Source: Halobacillus kuroshimensis DSM 18393 (GTDB lineage Bacteria; Bacillota; Bacilli; Bacillales; Halobacillaceae). From it: DNA of 64,000 bases. The notes under the pieces are model-generated. The model saw only the letters and a program-made list of their open reading frames with translations, was not told the DNA's origin and did not search any database. The DNA is taken from positions 1-64,000 of the forward strand of contig NZ_AUDY01000009.1 in the NCBI RefSeq assembly GCF_000425705.1, read 5' to 3'. Within the stretch, counting starts at the first letter, position 1. Each line of letters starts with the position of its first letter. A program made the position numbers and the translations under genes. Positions 25,296 to 32,574 of the stretch are shown here, one piece after another.

Positions 25296-25865
25296 ATGAC
25301 CATACCTTCATTACATAGCGAGCATTACCGTCTTCGGAGCCTGCGGGAAGAAGACGCCGTGTCTTTGTTCCCGTTCATGGGGGACGGCGGAACGATGAAG
25401 TATATCACGCCCCATCCGGTTCAGAATATTGAGGAGATGAGAAAACAGGTTGGAGCGTACTTGACGGCTTATGAAGAGAAGCGCGAAATCCCCTGGGTGA
25501 TCGAAGACCGGAGTGGAGACGTTATTGGATTTTTCCGGTTTCATAAGCTTCATCACTGGCATCGGAAAGCGGAGATGGGAGTAGTCATCTCTGCCGCGTA
25601 TCAGCGTTCAGGCGTCATGTCTGAATTGATGGCCGTCATTCTCCGGTATGGATTTGAGGAGCTGCAGCTGAACAGAATCGTCGGAGATATATTTGCAGAA
25701 AATCAAGGGTCGAGGAAACTTCTTGAACGATATGGGTTCCAGGAGGAAGGGACACTCCGTCAGACGGATTTTGATGGAAAGAGGTTTCAGGATACGGTTG
25801 TCTTCTCTATGCTGAAGGAAGAATACCAGGCCTTGAACAAACGTTTGACCAATAAGGAAGAGTGA
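25296..25865 (+). CDS. GNAT acetyltransferase, RimJ/RimL type
   Basis: A 189-residue protein with the layout of ribosomal-protein-type acetyltransferases: LRSLREEDAVSLF, FFRFHKLHHWHRKAEMGVVIS, then the acetyl-CoA loop AYQRSGVMSELMAVIL and NQGSRKLLERYGFQEEG. The ATG at 25296 follows AAAGGA; the longer frame from 25215 runs through the decayed repeat and is not credible. The substrate could be a protein N-terminus or a small molecule. Confidence 0.85.
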   Translation: MTIPSLHSEHYRLRSLREEDAVSLFPFMGDGGTMKYITPHPVQNIEEMRKQVGAYLTAYEEKREIPWVIEDRSGDVIGFFRFHKLHHWHRKAEMGVVISAAYQRSGVMSELMAVILRYGFEELQLNRIVGDIFAENQGSRKLLERYGFQEEGTLRQTDFDGKRFQDTVVFSMLKEEYQALNKRLTNKEE

Positions 25866-25952
25866 CCGCTGCCCTTTCACTCCACCATCCCGGTGGTTCT
25901 ATGTTAAAATAGGAGCAAAACGTACGGGCTTGTAAAGGAGGTTCGCTGAATC

Positions 25953-26495
25953 ATGAAAGAATTCGATCAGTTTAAGAAAAATAGTGACAGCAGTGATAAG
26001 AAGAAAAATCAATTTACGATCATTAAAGATGACGCGACAGACGGGCACGGCGGCTACGGGGTCGGCTCCATCAGTCTTGAAAACATGACCCCGGTCATCG
26101 TTGATCCCAATGAAGAAGAAGCTTATGTGGATATGGGGGCGCTTCATGCCCGCAGTAAAGTGGAGAAGCGGATCAAATTCATCACAGATAAAGACGTAGT
26201 GGCCAATGGCCTTCATTACTGGATTGCCTGGGTGACGGTGGATTACCGCGGAGGGAATCCCTGCTACTACGGAGTGGCTGCCAGTGAAATCATCGTCGAT
26301 CGTTCCATCAAGCGAGGGTATAAGCTGATGCCGGAGCACGTGAATCATATGGACAAATCGTTAAAAGGGCGCTTTGTCGTCGAGCACGTGGATGAAAAGA
26401 GTAGAAAAATTCTCGGAGAATACCTTCGTGAATTCAAACCGGAGCTCTGGGAAAATACGGCTCAGGAATTGAAGGCTGCGTTAGGCGTTTCATAA
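25953..26495 (+). CDS. ywhD: YwhD family protein
   Basis: A 180-residue soluble protein of the YwhD family, conserved at this place in Bacillaceae between ywgA and pbpG. It contains FTIIKDDATDGHGGYGVGSISLENM and a basic segment KSLKGRFVVEHVDEKSR. No function is established. AAAGGAGG precedes the ATG, and a terminator follows immediately. Confidence 0.88.
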   Translation: MKEFDQFKKNSDSSDKKKNQFTIIKDDATDGHGGYGVGSISLENMTPVIVDPNEEEAYVDMGALHARSKVEKRIKFITDKDVVANGLHYWIAWVTVDYRGGNPCYYGVAASEIIVDRSIKRGYKLMPEHVNHMDKSLKGRFVVEHVDEKSRKILGEYLREFKPELWENTAQELKAALGVS

Positions 26496-26496
26496 G

Positions 26497-26531
26497 AAAA
26501 AAGCCTGTCGGGACAACCGGCGGCTTTTTTT
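26497..26531 (+). terminator. Terminator after ywhD
   Basis: AAAAAAGCC (26497-26505) and GGCTTTTTTT (26522-26531) flank a smaller GTCGG/CCGGC stem. Confidence 0.75.
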
Positions 26532-26596
26532 ATGCCTCGTTTTTTCCGGCATTCTGGTGAATGGGATCTTTTTTTCACTTCTCCTGTAACTTCCAG

Positions 26597-26639
26597 TTTA
26601 CGCTGTCCTTTTTTATGATAGAATAAGAACAAATGTTCG
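26597..26639 (+). promoter_or_regulatory. Promoter with LexA (SOS) box for the yolD-like gene
   Basis: TTTACG (26597-26602), 16 bases, TAGAAT (26619-26624), then AGAACAAATGTTCG (26626-26639). The last is a GAAC-4-GTTC palindrome that fits the Gram-positive LexA/DinR consensus except at its end bases. It lies over the expected transcription start. Confidence 0.8.
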
Positions 26640-26654
26640 TGATTGAGGAGGGGC

Positions 26655-26999
26655 ATGATGGATAATCGTAATCGGGATCGAGGAACCATTAAGTGGACGT
26701 CTTTGATGCTGCCGGAACATGTGGAGATGGTGAAAAAGCTGTGGAAAGAGGATCAGCGCGTGGAGAAGGGCATCATTGATGAACAGAAGGCGGTGGAAAT
26801 CGACTTTTTGCTGCAGAGGGCGGTGAAGGATGATTTAACAGTCCGTCTGAGGGTCCATAATGGATTTGATTATGAAGAATGTCTGCTGAAGGTCCAGGAG
26901 GTAAGCCGGTGGGAAAGAGTTGTCAAAGGGATCCACTGGGAAACGAAGGAACAGGTCCGCTTTCCCCTGGAGGATATCATTGATTTAACGATCGCCTGA
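26655..26999 (+). CDS. YolD-like family protein
   Basis: A 114-residue YolD-like protein: it starts DRGTIKWTSLMLPEHVEMVKKLW and ends with the beta-rich part that contains IHWETKEQVRFPLEDIIDL. YolD proteins are usually encoded with a Y-family DNA polymerase and belong to the SOS response; here the gene stands alone. The LexA box directly upstream (26626-26639) supports damage induction. GAGGAGGGG precedes the ATG at 26655, with a second ATG at 26658. How it acts without a polymerase next to it is not known. Confidence 0.88.
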   Translation: MMDNRNRDRGTIKWTSLMLPEHVEMVKKLWKEDQRVEKGIIDEQKAVEIDFLLQRAVKDDLTVRLRVHNGFDYEECLLKVQEVSRWERVVKGIHWETKEQVRFPLEDIIDLTIA

Positions 27000-27051
27000 G
27001 CCTGATTTACCGGAATGTTCATAAAATACGGACAGATCTCTGTGATTCGTA

Positions 27052-27080
27052 TTGACGAACCTTTGACGGGGTAATATATT
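27052..27080 (+). promoter_or_regulatory. Sigma-A promoter of a candidate small RNA
   Basis: TTGACG (27052-27057), exactly 17 bases, TATATT (27075-27080). No open frame with a ribosome site follows before the terminator. Confidence 0.6.
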
Positions 27081-27086
27081 AAGTAA

Positions 27087-27165
27087 TACATGGATTGTAC
27101 ATGTTTGACTAGGACAGAGAAAACGACCGGCTTGTGACCGGTCGTTTTCTCTGTCCTTTTTTATT
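27087..27165 (+). ncRNA. Candidate small RNA of about 75 nt
   Basis: Starts about seven bases after the -10 element. A short hairpin (ACATG, loop GATTGTA, CATGT at 27088-27104) is followed by a perfect 20-pair stem (27111-27130 with 27138-27157, loop CTTGTGA) and a T-run. The span between promoter and terminator is too short for a protein. I recognise no known RNA family. Confidence 0.45.
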
Positions 27166-27258
27166 ATCGTTCCAGCTCCGACCATTCCTTTTTATGGATG
27201 AACGTGGTCATGGGTCAGGCTGCGTTATTCTTTGAAGTAAGGAGTGTGTGGTGTTAAC

Positions 27259-27394
27259 GGTCACGTTCCGCTTATCGGTGGATGCTTGCCGCGGGCACGG
27301 CCTCAGCTAACTTGGGCAGGAAAACCACCTGCCCAAGTGGATCTTCGGCTCGCGCTGGTCCCGCAGGCGTCACCACCGAACGCTTCTCGTGACC
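27259..27394. repeat. Repeat A, copy 3
   Basis: A 136-base element bounded by GGTCACG and CGTGACC, closest to copy 2. The central stem is ACTTGGGCAGG (27310-27320) with CCTGCCCAAGT (27328-27338). Relative to copy 2 two base pairs have changed on both arms, keeping the stem intact. Confidence 0.92.
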
Positions 27395-27416
27395 TTCCCA
27401 TAATGGTGAGTTGAAA

Positions 27417-27455
27417 ACAGGGCTGACCTTCTGTTTAACAGAAGATCAGCCCTGT
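27417..27455. repeat. Long hairpin behind repeat A copy 3
   Basis: A 19-pair inverted repeat with one mismatch and a single central base (27436), apex GTTTAAC; the arms begin ACAGGGCTG and end CAGCCCTGT. It sits 22 bases after repeat A, as the hairpin at 13809 sits 17 bases after copy 2. Confidence 0.75.
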
Positions 27456-27542
27456 CTGCAAAAACATAAGGATAGAACACGTTTCCTTGTGTACAAGCAT
27501 CACTGGACCACAAGAACTTTCTCCGTGCATTATTTCTATTGG

Positions 27543-27566
27543 CGGCTGAAGGTCAGCCGTTTTTTT
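27543..27566 (+). terminator. Plus-strand terminator without an upstream gene
   Basis: CGGCTGA (27543-27549), loop AGG, TCAGCCG (27553-27559), then seven T. The T-run is on the plus strand, so it does not serve pbpG, which ends here on the minus strand. No plus-strand gene precedes it. Confidence 0.65.
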
Positions 27567-27568
27567 GG

Positions 27569-29620
27569 TTAGAAGAACCAGTCCACGACATCTTTGAACC
27601 ATGGGTCGTCCTCGAATTCATCATTGATATCCTTTTCTTCACTGCCTCCGCACACTTTCTTCGGTATGTCTGCCTTTTCCATATAGACGAGCCGTTCCTG
27701 AGGGCAGTCAGGGCCGGCAAGGTATCCGGTATCAGGGTCAATGTATACCCCCTTCACACCTGGTGGAGGCACGAAAGCCGCTGAAGGGAGAGTTTCGTGA
27801 ATGTCCTCCATTGTATCCGCCCAGATGGACTTGGCATATCGGTGATCATTGAACGTTTCCAAAGGGCGTCCCCCTTCATCGTAGCCGATCCATACACCCG
27901 TAACGAATTGCGGACTGAAACCGATCATCCAGCTGTCCGTATCTGTGGTTCCCGATTTGCCTCCGTACATCCGGGTCAGCTTTCCGTTAACAGGTGTGCC
28001 TGTAACAGAAGCGTAGGAGGCATCAAGGGCTGGATCGAACATGCCTGTCATCATATGGGTGACGGTAAAGGCCGTTTCCTGATCGACAGGGTCGTCTTTT
28101 AAAATGACCGGTTCATATTCATATAACACATGTTCATGCCGGTCGGTAATTTTTTTAATTGTATGCCCTTCGAGAGAGTCAGAGCCTTTGACCATCTTCC
28201 CGTACGCCGTGATCATATCGTACAAGGATATGGATGAATAGCCCAGTGCAAGAGAGGGGTGGGGTTCAAAAGCCCCCTCTAGACCAAACGTTTTCATCGT
28301 TTCGACAAGCTTTTCCGGTCCGATGTCCATATGGGTGGATACGGCATAAATGTTATCGGATACAGCAAGAGCTTGAGCCATCGTTATCGGCTTATCCGCA
28401 TACTGATCATTGAAATTGGTGGGAACATACGGATCGCTTTTTCCTTCGACAGGGAATTCAACCGGCTTGCTTTCGCGCATCGTGACCGGCGATTCTCCGG
28501 ACTCCAGTGCACTGTAATAAAGCAGCGGCTTAATGGTGGATCCGATCGGTCGTTTTGCCTGCACCGCCCTGTTGAACGGACTTTCCTCATAATTCCTGCC
28601 TCCGATCAGTGCGGTGACAGCGCCGGTGCGGCTGTCCATAACGACTGCGGCGGTTTGGACGTCATGGCCGTCAGGAAGATGCCGGGCGGCCATTTCTTCC
28701 AATGTGTCCTGATGTTCTTCATTAAGAGTCGTATGGATGTGGTATCCACCGGTCTGGATGCTTTCTCTGTCGACGCCCAGCAGCCGGGCTGCTTCGGAAA
28801 TGACCTCATCCTGAAAATAGGGAGCGGTTTCCTGTATCTTTTCATTCTGACCATCCGCATAATTCAAGCTCGCTTCCACAGCTTCCTCTTTTTCTATCGA
28901 AGTAATGTATCCGTGGCGCTCCATCTCCGCTAAAATTTGTCCCTGCCTGGATACGGCTTTCTCTTCATTGTTCAGAGGAGAATAGTAGCTGGGCCCTTTC
29001 GGTATGCCGGCAAGCATGGAGGCTTCTGTGAGGGAAAGTTCCCCGGCATTCTTACTGAAATAGTGGCGGCTTGCGGCTTCAATGCCGTAGGCCCCGTGGC
29101 CGTAATAAATGGTGTTCAGGTAACCCTCTAAAATTTCGTCTTTGTTATAGAAGATTTCCAGTCGCAGGGCATACATCGCTTCATAAAGTTTGCGTTTCCA
29201 TGTTTTATCATGCGAAAGATATAGGTTGCGGGCATACTGCTGGGTAATCGTGCTTGCTCCCTGAGCCATACGCATCTGTTTTATATCGGTTAAGGCAGCG
29301 GCCGCAATCCGTTTGAAATCGAAACCGAAATGGTTGTAAAACCGCCGGTCTTCAATGGCAAGCGTGGCGTCCTTAATCGACTGGGGCATATCCTCGATAG
29401 CGATCCAGTACCTTTCCTCAGCCCCTTTGTCCTCCCCGATCACCTCTCCACTGCTTCCGTAGATGAGTGTATTCTGTTCCGTCGTCAAGGATGGGGGGCC
29501 CTGGATAATCGCCGTCATAACTACAGCAATGAGAGCGATAAGGCCGAGGATGGCGGCGGCTCCCGTCAGTTTCAGGCTGATGATCAGCCATTTGTAAGAA
29601 GTTTTGATAAATGACCACAT
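27569..29620 (-). CDS. pbpG: Class A penicillin-binding protein (PBP2d/PbpG type)
   Basis: A 683-residue bifunctional peptidoglycan synthase. A membrane anchor lies at about residues 12-40. The glycosyltransferase (GT51) domain has EDRRFYNHFGFD near 90-100 and GASTITQQYARN. The transpeptidase domain has the Ser of GSTIK near 360, SDN near 420 and KSGT near 556. A short tail is rich in Asp/Glu. In B. subtilis the gene at this place, next to speE, is pbpG, which acts in sporulation; the context suggests the same. It diverges from speE. I could not find a clear sigma-F or sigma-G promoter. Confidence 0.92.
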   Translation of the reverse strand: MWSFIKTSYKWLIISLKLTGAAAILGLIALIAVVMTAIIQGPPSLTTEQNTLIYGSSGEVIGEDKGAEERYWIAIEDMPQSIKDATLAIEDRRFYNHFGFDFKRIAAAALTDIKQMRMAQGASTITQQYARNLYLSHDKTWKRKLYEAMYALRLEIFYNKDEILEGYLNTIYYGHGAYGIEAASRHYFSKNAGELSLTEASMLAGIPKGPSYYSPLNNEEKAVSRQGQILAEMERHGYITSIEKEEAVEASLNYADGQNEKIQETAPYFQDEVISEAARLLGVDRESIQTGGYHIHTTLNEEHQDTLEEMAARHLPDGHDVQTAAVVMDSRTGAVTALIGGRNYEESPFNRAVQAKRPIGSTIKPLLYYSALESGESPVTMRESKPVEFPVEGKSDPYVPTNFNDQYADKPITMAQALAVSDNIYAVSTHMDIGPEKLVETMKTFGLEGAFEPHPSLALGYSSISLYDMITAYGKMVKGSDSLEGHTIKKITDRHEHVLYEYEPVILKDDPVDQETAFTVTHMMTGMFDPALDASYASVTGTPVNGKLTRMYGGKSGTTDTDSWMIGFSPQFVTGVWIGYDEGGRPLETFNDHRYAKSIWADTMEDIHETLPSAAFVPPPGVKGVYIDPDTGYLAGPDCPQERLVYMEKADIPKKVCGGSEEKDINDEFEDDPWFKDVVDWFF

Positions 29621-29793
29621 CTTGTTTATACTCCCAACTATAAAGAGAAAATTTTGTGTTCACCGAAACGAAAGACTGCTATTATTATGGGAGAATTCGT
29701 AGTAAAATAAACTTCTTGTTTGCTTTTTAAATACCGGTATGGAGGGGGCTCCCTGCCACCGGCCGATGTATAGATGAAAAGGAGAAATGCTTC

Positions 29794-30624
29794 ATGGGTA
29801 CATGGTTTACAGAAAAACAGACCGATCATTTCGGGATTACAGCGAAAGTGAATCGATCGCTTCATAAAGAGAAAACAGATTTTCAAGAATTGGAAATGCT
29901 GGAGACAGAAGAATGGGGAAATATGCTCGTGCTTGATGATATGGTCATGACGACGGAGAAGGATGAATTCGTTTATCACGAAATGGTCGCCCATGTTCCT
30001 TTATTCACCCACCCCCACCCTGAAAATGTGCTGGTTGTCGGCGGCGGAGACGGTGGTGTGATAAGAGAAGTCCTGAAGCATGAAAGTGTGAAGAAAGCCA
30101 CTCTTGTGGAAATTGATGGGAAGGTCATCGAGTATTCGAAAAAGTACCTGCCGTCCATCGCAGGAATGCTTGAAGACGAACGTGTCGAGGTCAAAGTAGA
30201 TGATGGATTCATGCACATCGCACAAAGCCGTGACGAATACGATGTCATCATGGTTGATTCCACAGAACCGGTCGGACCTGCTGTGAGCCTCTTTTCCAAG
30301 GGCTTTTACGAGGGTATTGCCAAAGCACTGAAAGAGGATGGCATCTTTGTCGCGCAAACAGACAACCCGTGGTTCAAGGCAGACCTGATCCGTCAGGTGT
30401 ACGGGGATGTGAAAGAAACATTTCCGATTACCCACGTGTATACGGCTAACATTCCAACGTATCCAAGCGGACTGTGGACATTCACGATGGGGAGCAAGAC
30501 GCATCATCCCCTTCAGGTTCCTGAAGACCGTTTCACGGAACTGGATACGAAATACTACACCGAAGAAATCCATCAAGCCTGTTTTGCGCTGCCGAAATTT
30601 GTGAAAGACTTGACGAAGGAGTGA
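29794..30624 (+). CDS. speE: Spermidine synthase
   Basis: A 276-residue aminopropyltransferase that joins putrescine and decarboxylated S-adenosylmethionine to make spermidine. It starts [16 protein letters not shown], binds the nucleoside at [13 protein letters not shown] (residues 81-93) and has the catalytic Asp155 in [19 protein letters not shown] precedes the ATG. speB follows five bases after the stop, so polyamine synthesis from agmatine is encoded in one transcript, as in B. subtilis. Confidence 0.96.
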   Translation: MGTWFTEKQTDHFGITAKVNRSLHKEKTDFQELEMLETEEWGNMLVLDDMVMTTEKDEFVYHEMVAHVPLFTHPHPENVLVVGGGDGGVIREVLKHESVKKATLVEIDGKVIEYSKKYLPSIAGMLEDERVEVKVDDGFMHIAQSRDEYDVIMVDSTEPVGPAVSLFSKGFYEGIAKALKEDGIFVAQTDNPWFKADLIRQVYGDVKETFPITHVYTANIPTYPSGLWTFTMGSKTHHPLQVPEDRFTELDTKYYTEEIHQACFALPKFVKDLTKE

Positions 30625-30629
30625 CATTC

Positions 30630-31502
30630 ATGAGGTTTGATGAAGCCTACTCTGGAAAAGTATTCATAATGAGCCGAGCTTCAGAGGAAGAAGCGGACGC
30701 TGTGATTTACGGCATGCCGATGGACTGGACGGTCAGCTTCCGTCCGGGCTCCCGATTTGGCCCGAACCGGATCAGGGAAGCTTCCATCGGCCTTGAGGAA
30801 TACAGTCCTTATCTGGACCGTCATTTGGAAGAGGTAAGCTATCATGATGCAGGCGATCTGCTGCTGCCATTCGGAAATGCAGCCCGAAGCCTTGATATCA
30901 TTGAGGATTATATGGATGAACTGATGGAAAAAGGCAAGTTCCCGCTCGGGATGGGCGGGGAGCACCTTGTCTCCTGGCCGGTCATTCAATCCGTTTACAA
31001 AAAATACCCGGACCTTGCCGTCATTCATATTGATGCCCATGCGGATCTTCGGGAGGAATACGAGGGAGAGGTGCTTTCCCATTCCACGCCGATCCGGAAG
31101 ACGTGTGAGCTCATCGGAGCGGAAAACGTCTACTCCTTCGGTATCCGTTCCGGTATGAGGGAAGAGTTCCAATATGCTGCTGAATCCGGTATGCATTTGT
31201 ACAAGTTCGATGTACTGGAGCCTTTGCAGAAGGTTCTTCCTGAACTGGGCGGGCGTCCGGTTTACGTCACGATTGATATTGATGTGCTGGACCCCGCCGC
31301 TGCACCGGGAACAGGCACGGCTGAAGCGGGCGGCATTACTTCTAAGGAACTGCTTGCGGCCATTCATGCCATGGCAGGAAGTGAGATGAATATCGTAGGG
31401 GCTGACTTGGTGGAAGTAGCGCCGGCCTATGATCATTCGGAAAAAACACAGATTGCTGCCAGCAAACTGATGCGTGAAATGCTTTTAGGGTTTGTTCAAT
31501 AA
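30630..31502 (+). CDS. speB: Agmatinase
   Basis: A 290-residue ureohydrolase that splits agmatine into putrescine and urea. Manganese ligands are seen at His112 (GGEHLVSWP), Asp135, His137 and Asp139 (HIDAHADLREEY) and in DIDVLDPAAAPGTGT near residue 213. The ATG at 30630 lies behind GAAGGAG, which overlaps the speE stop region; an earlier GTG at 30621 is in the ribosome site. It supplies putrescine to SpeE. A terminator follows. Confidence 0.95.
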   Translation: MRFDEAYSGKVFIMSRASEEEADAVIYGMPMDWTVSFRPGSRFGPNRIREASIGLEEYSPYLDRHLEEVSYHDAGDLLLPFGNAARSLDIIEDYMDELMEKGKFPLGMGGEHLVSWPVIQSVYKKYPDLAVIHIDAHADLREEYEGEVLSHSTPIRKTCELIGAENVYSFGIRSGMREEFQYAAESGMHLYKFDVLEPLQKVLPELGGRPVYVTIDIDVLDPAAAPGTGTAEAGGITSKELLAAIHAMAGSEMNIVGADLVEVAPAYDHSEKTQIAASKLMREMLLGFVQ

Positions 31503-31515
31503 ATGATAGAATAGG

Positions 31516-31548
31516 AAAAGCCGCTGTGATGATCACGGTGGCTTTTCT
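31516..31548 (+). terminator. Terminator after speEB
   Basis: AAAAGCC and GGCTTTT flank a TGTGA/TCAC inner stem, followed by a T-rich stretch. Confidence 0.7.
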
Positions 31549-31595
31549 ATTTTCAGGCCCGGGGCCTGAAATCATGAATAAAGGAGCGTTTCATT

Positions 31596-32045
31596 TTGAC
31601 AAAGAAAGGGATCGGTCTCATTTCGGCCTATGCATTGGTGATGGTGGCTCTCTTCACCGCCACTTTTACAGGGGAATGGAACCCATCAAATTACAGCTAT
31701 ACATTAAATGAAAACACCCTGACGATTGAACAAGGATTATGGAATAAAGAAGAAATGGAAGTGGAGAGGGAAGGGAATATCAACAATATCCTGCTCTTCC
31801 AGCTGGCGGTTTCTGAAGAAAGGCAGCAATGGAGCGTGGACCTTGGTGTGACCGCTGTTCTTCTGCCTCTCTTGTTGTTTATCGCTGCTCCTGCACAGCG
31901 TCCGTTTAAGAAATATCTAGCCTTTAAGTGGTACGCGGCGGTTGTTTTGGCCATCCTTGTGGTATACACCGCATGGTCCGTTCCGGCACACGTTTCCTAT
32001 GTGGATGATATAGAGAGGTATGTTCGTCTGCTGACAAGTTCCTGA
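31596..32045 (+). CDS. Unknown membrane protein with three hydrophobic segments
   Basis: A 149-residue protein. Hydrophobic segments lie at about residues 8-27, 83-98 and 108-126, with a charged soluble stretch of about 50 residues between the first two (NENTLTIEQGLWNKEEMEVEREG), likely outside the membrane. The start is TTG at 31596 with AAAGGAGCG upstream. It sits between speB and ywiB. I do not recognise the family and assign no role. Confidence 0.7.
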   Translation: MTKKGIGLISAYALVMVALFTATFTGEWNPSNYSYTLNENTLTIEQGLWNKEEMEVEREGNINNILLFQLAVSEERQQWSVDLGVTAVLLPLLLFIAAPAQRPFKKYLAFKWYAAVVLAILVVYTAWSVPAHVSYVDDIERYVRLLTSS

Positions 32046-32054
32046 TACCAACGC

Positions 32055-32083
32055 TTGCGTTTTTAAACTGAAATTTTTATAAT
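32055..32083 (+). promoter_or_regulatory. Sigma-A promoter of ywiB-argS
   Basis: TTGCGT (32055-32060), 17 bases, TATAAT (32078-32083), about 50 bases before the ywiB start. Confidence 0.65.
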
Positions 32084-32133
32084 GGATTAGTTATAACTCG
32101 TTCGTAAAACTGTTAAAGAAAAGGTGGAGAAAC

Positions 32134-32574
32134 ATGCCTGCAAATGCAAAAGACATCCAGGTCCAGCTTGTTACCGAAATCCAGGATCAAGATCGCAGAG
32201 AGACCATGGAAATCGAAGAGACCGGCCGTTTTTTAGTCCGCGGCAGTACGCAGGTGCTGACCTTTACGGAGCACCCGGAAGACGGTGAGCCTGTCCATAC
32301 AATGGTGACGATCAAACCGGAGCATGTAAGCATCAAGCGTACCGGCGGTGTGGAAATGCGCCAGGTTTTTAAACCTTTGATGGAAACAGAGAATCTATAT
32401 CACCACACCTATGGTGATTTTCATATGAAAACCTACACGAAAGAAATGAACTACACCCCGCTGGAAGAATCCGTGCAGGGACGACTGTTTTTAAACTATA
32501 CGATGACGTTAAATCACGAGGTGACGCAGGCGCACAGCTTGACGTTGACGTTTGAGGAGGAGAGCGATTCATGA
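32134..32574 (+). CDS. ywiB: YwiB family protein (DUF1934, calycin-like)
   Basis: A 146-residue soluble protein, mostly beta strands, of the DUF1934/YwiB family ([17 protein letters not shown]-type strands, [12 protein letters not shown]). The function is unknown. It is linked to argS in most Bacillaceae, and the last bases overlap the argS start (ATGA), so the two are translationally coupled. AAAGGTGGAG precedes the ATG. Confidence 0.9.
   Translation: MPANAKDIQVQLVTEIQDQDRRETMEIEETGRFLVRGSTQVLTFTEHPEDGEPVHTMVTIKPEHVSIKRTGGVEMRQVFKPLMETENLYHHTYGDFHMKTYTKEMNYTPLEESVQGRLFLNYTMTLNHEVTQAHSLTLTFEEESDS

Larger units (their letters stand above)
27000..27568. other. Intergenic region with a candidate small RNA, repeat A and two hairpins
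   Basis: No protein gene is supported. It contains a promoter (27052-27080), a 20-pair terminator (27111-27157), repeat A copy 3 (27259-27394), a second hairpin (27417-27455) and a plus-strand terminator (27543-27566) just beyond the end of the minus-strand pbpG gene. Confidence 0.6.

Noticed and set aside
29640-29700. Sigma-F/G promoter for pbpG
   Set aside because: GGTGAACACA resembles a -10 element, but no -35 is found at the right distance.
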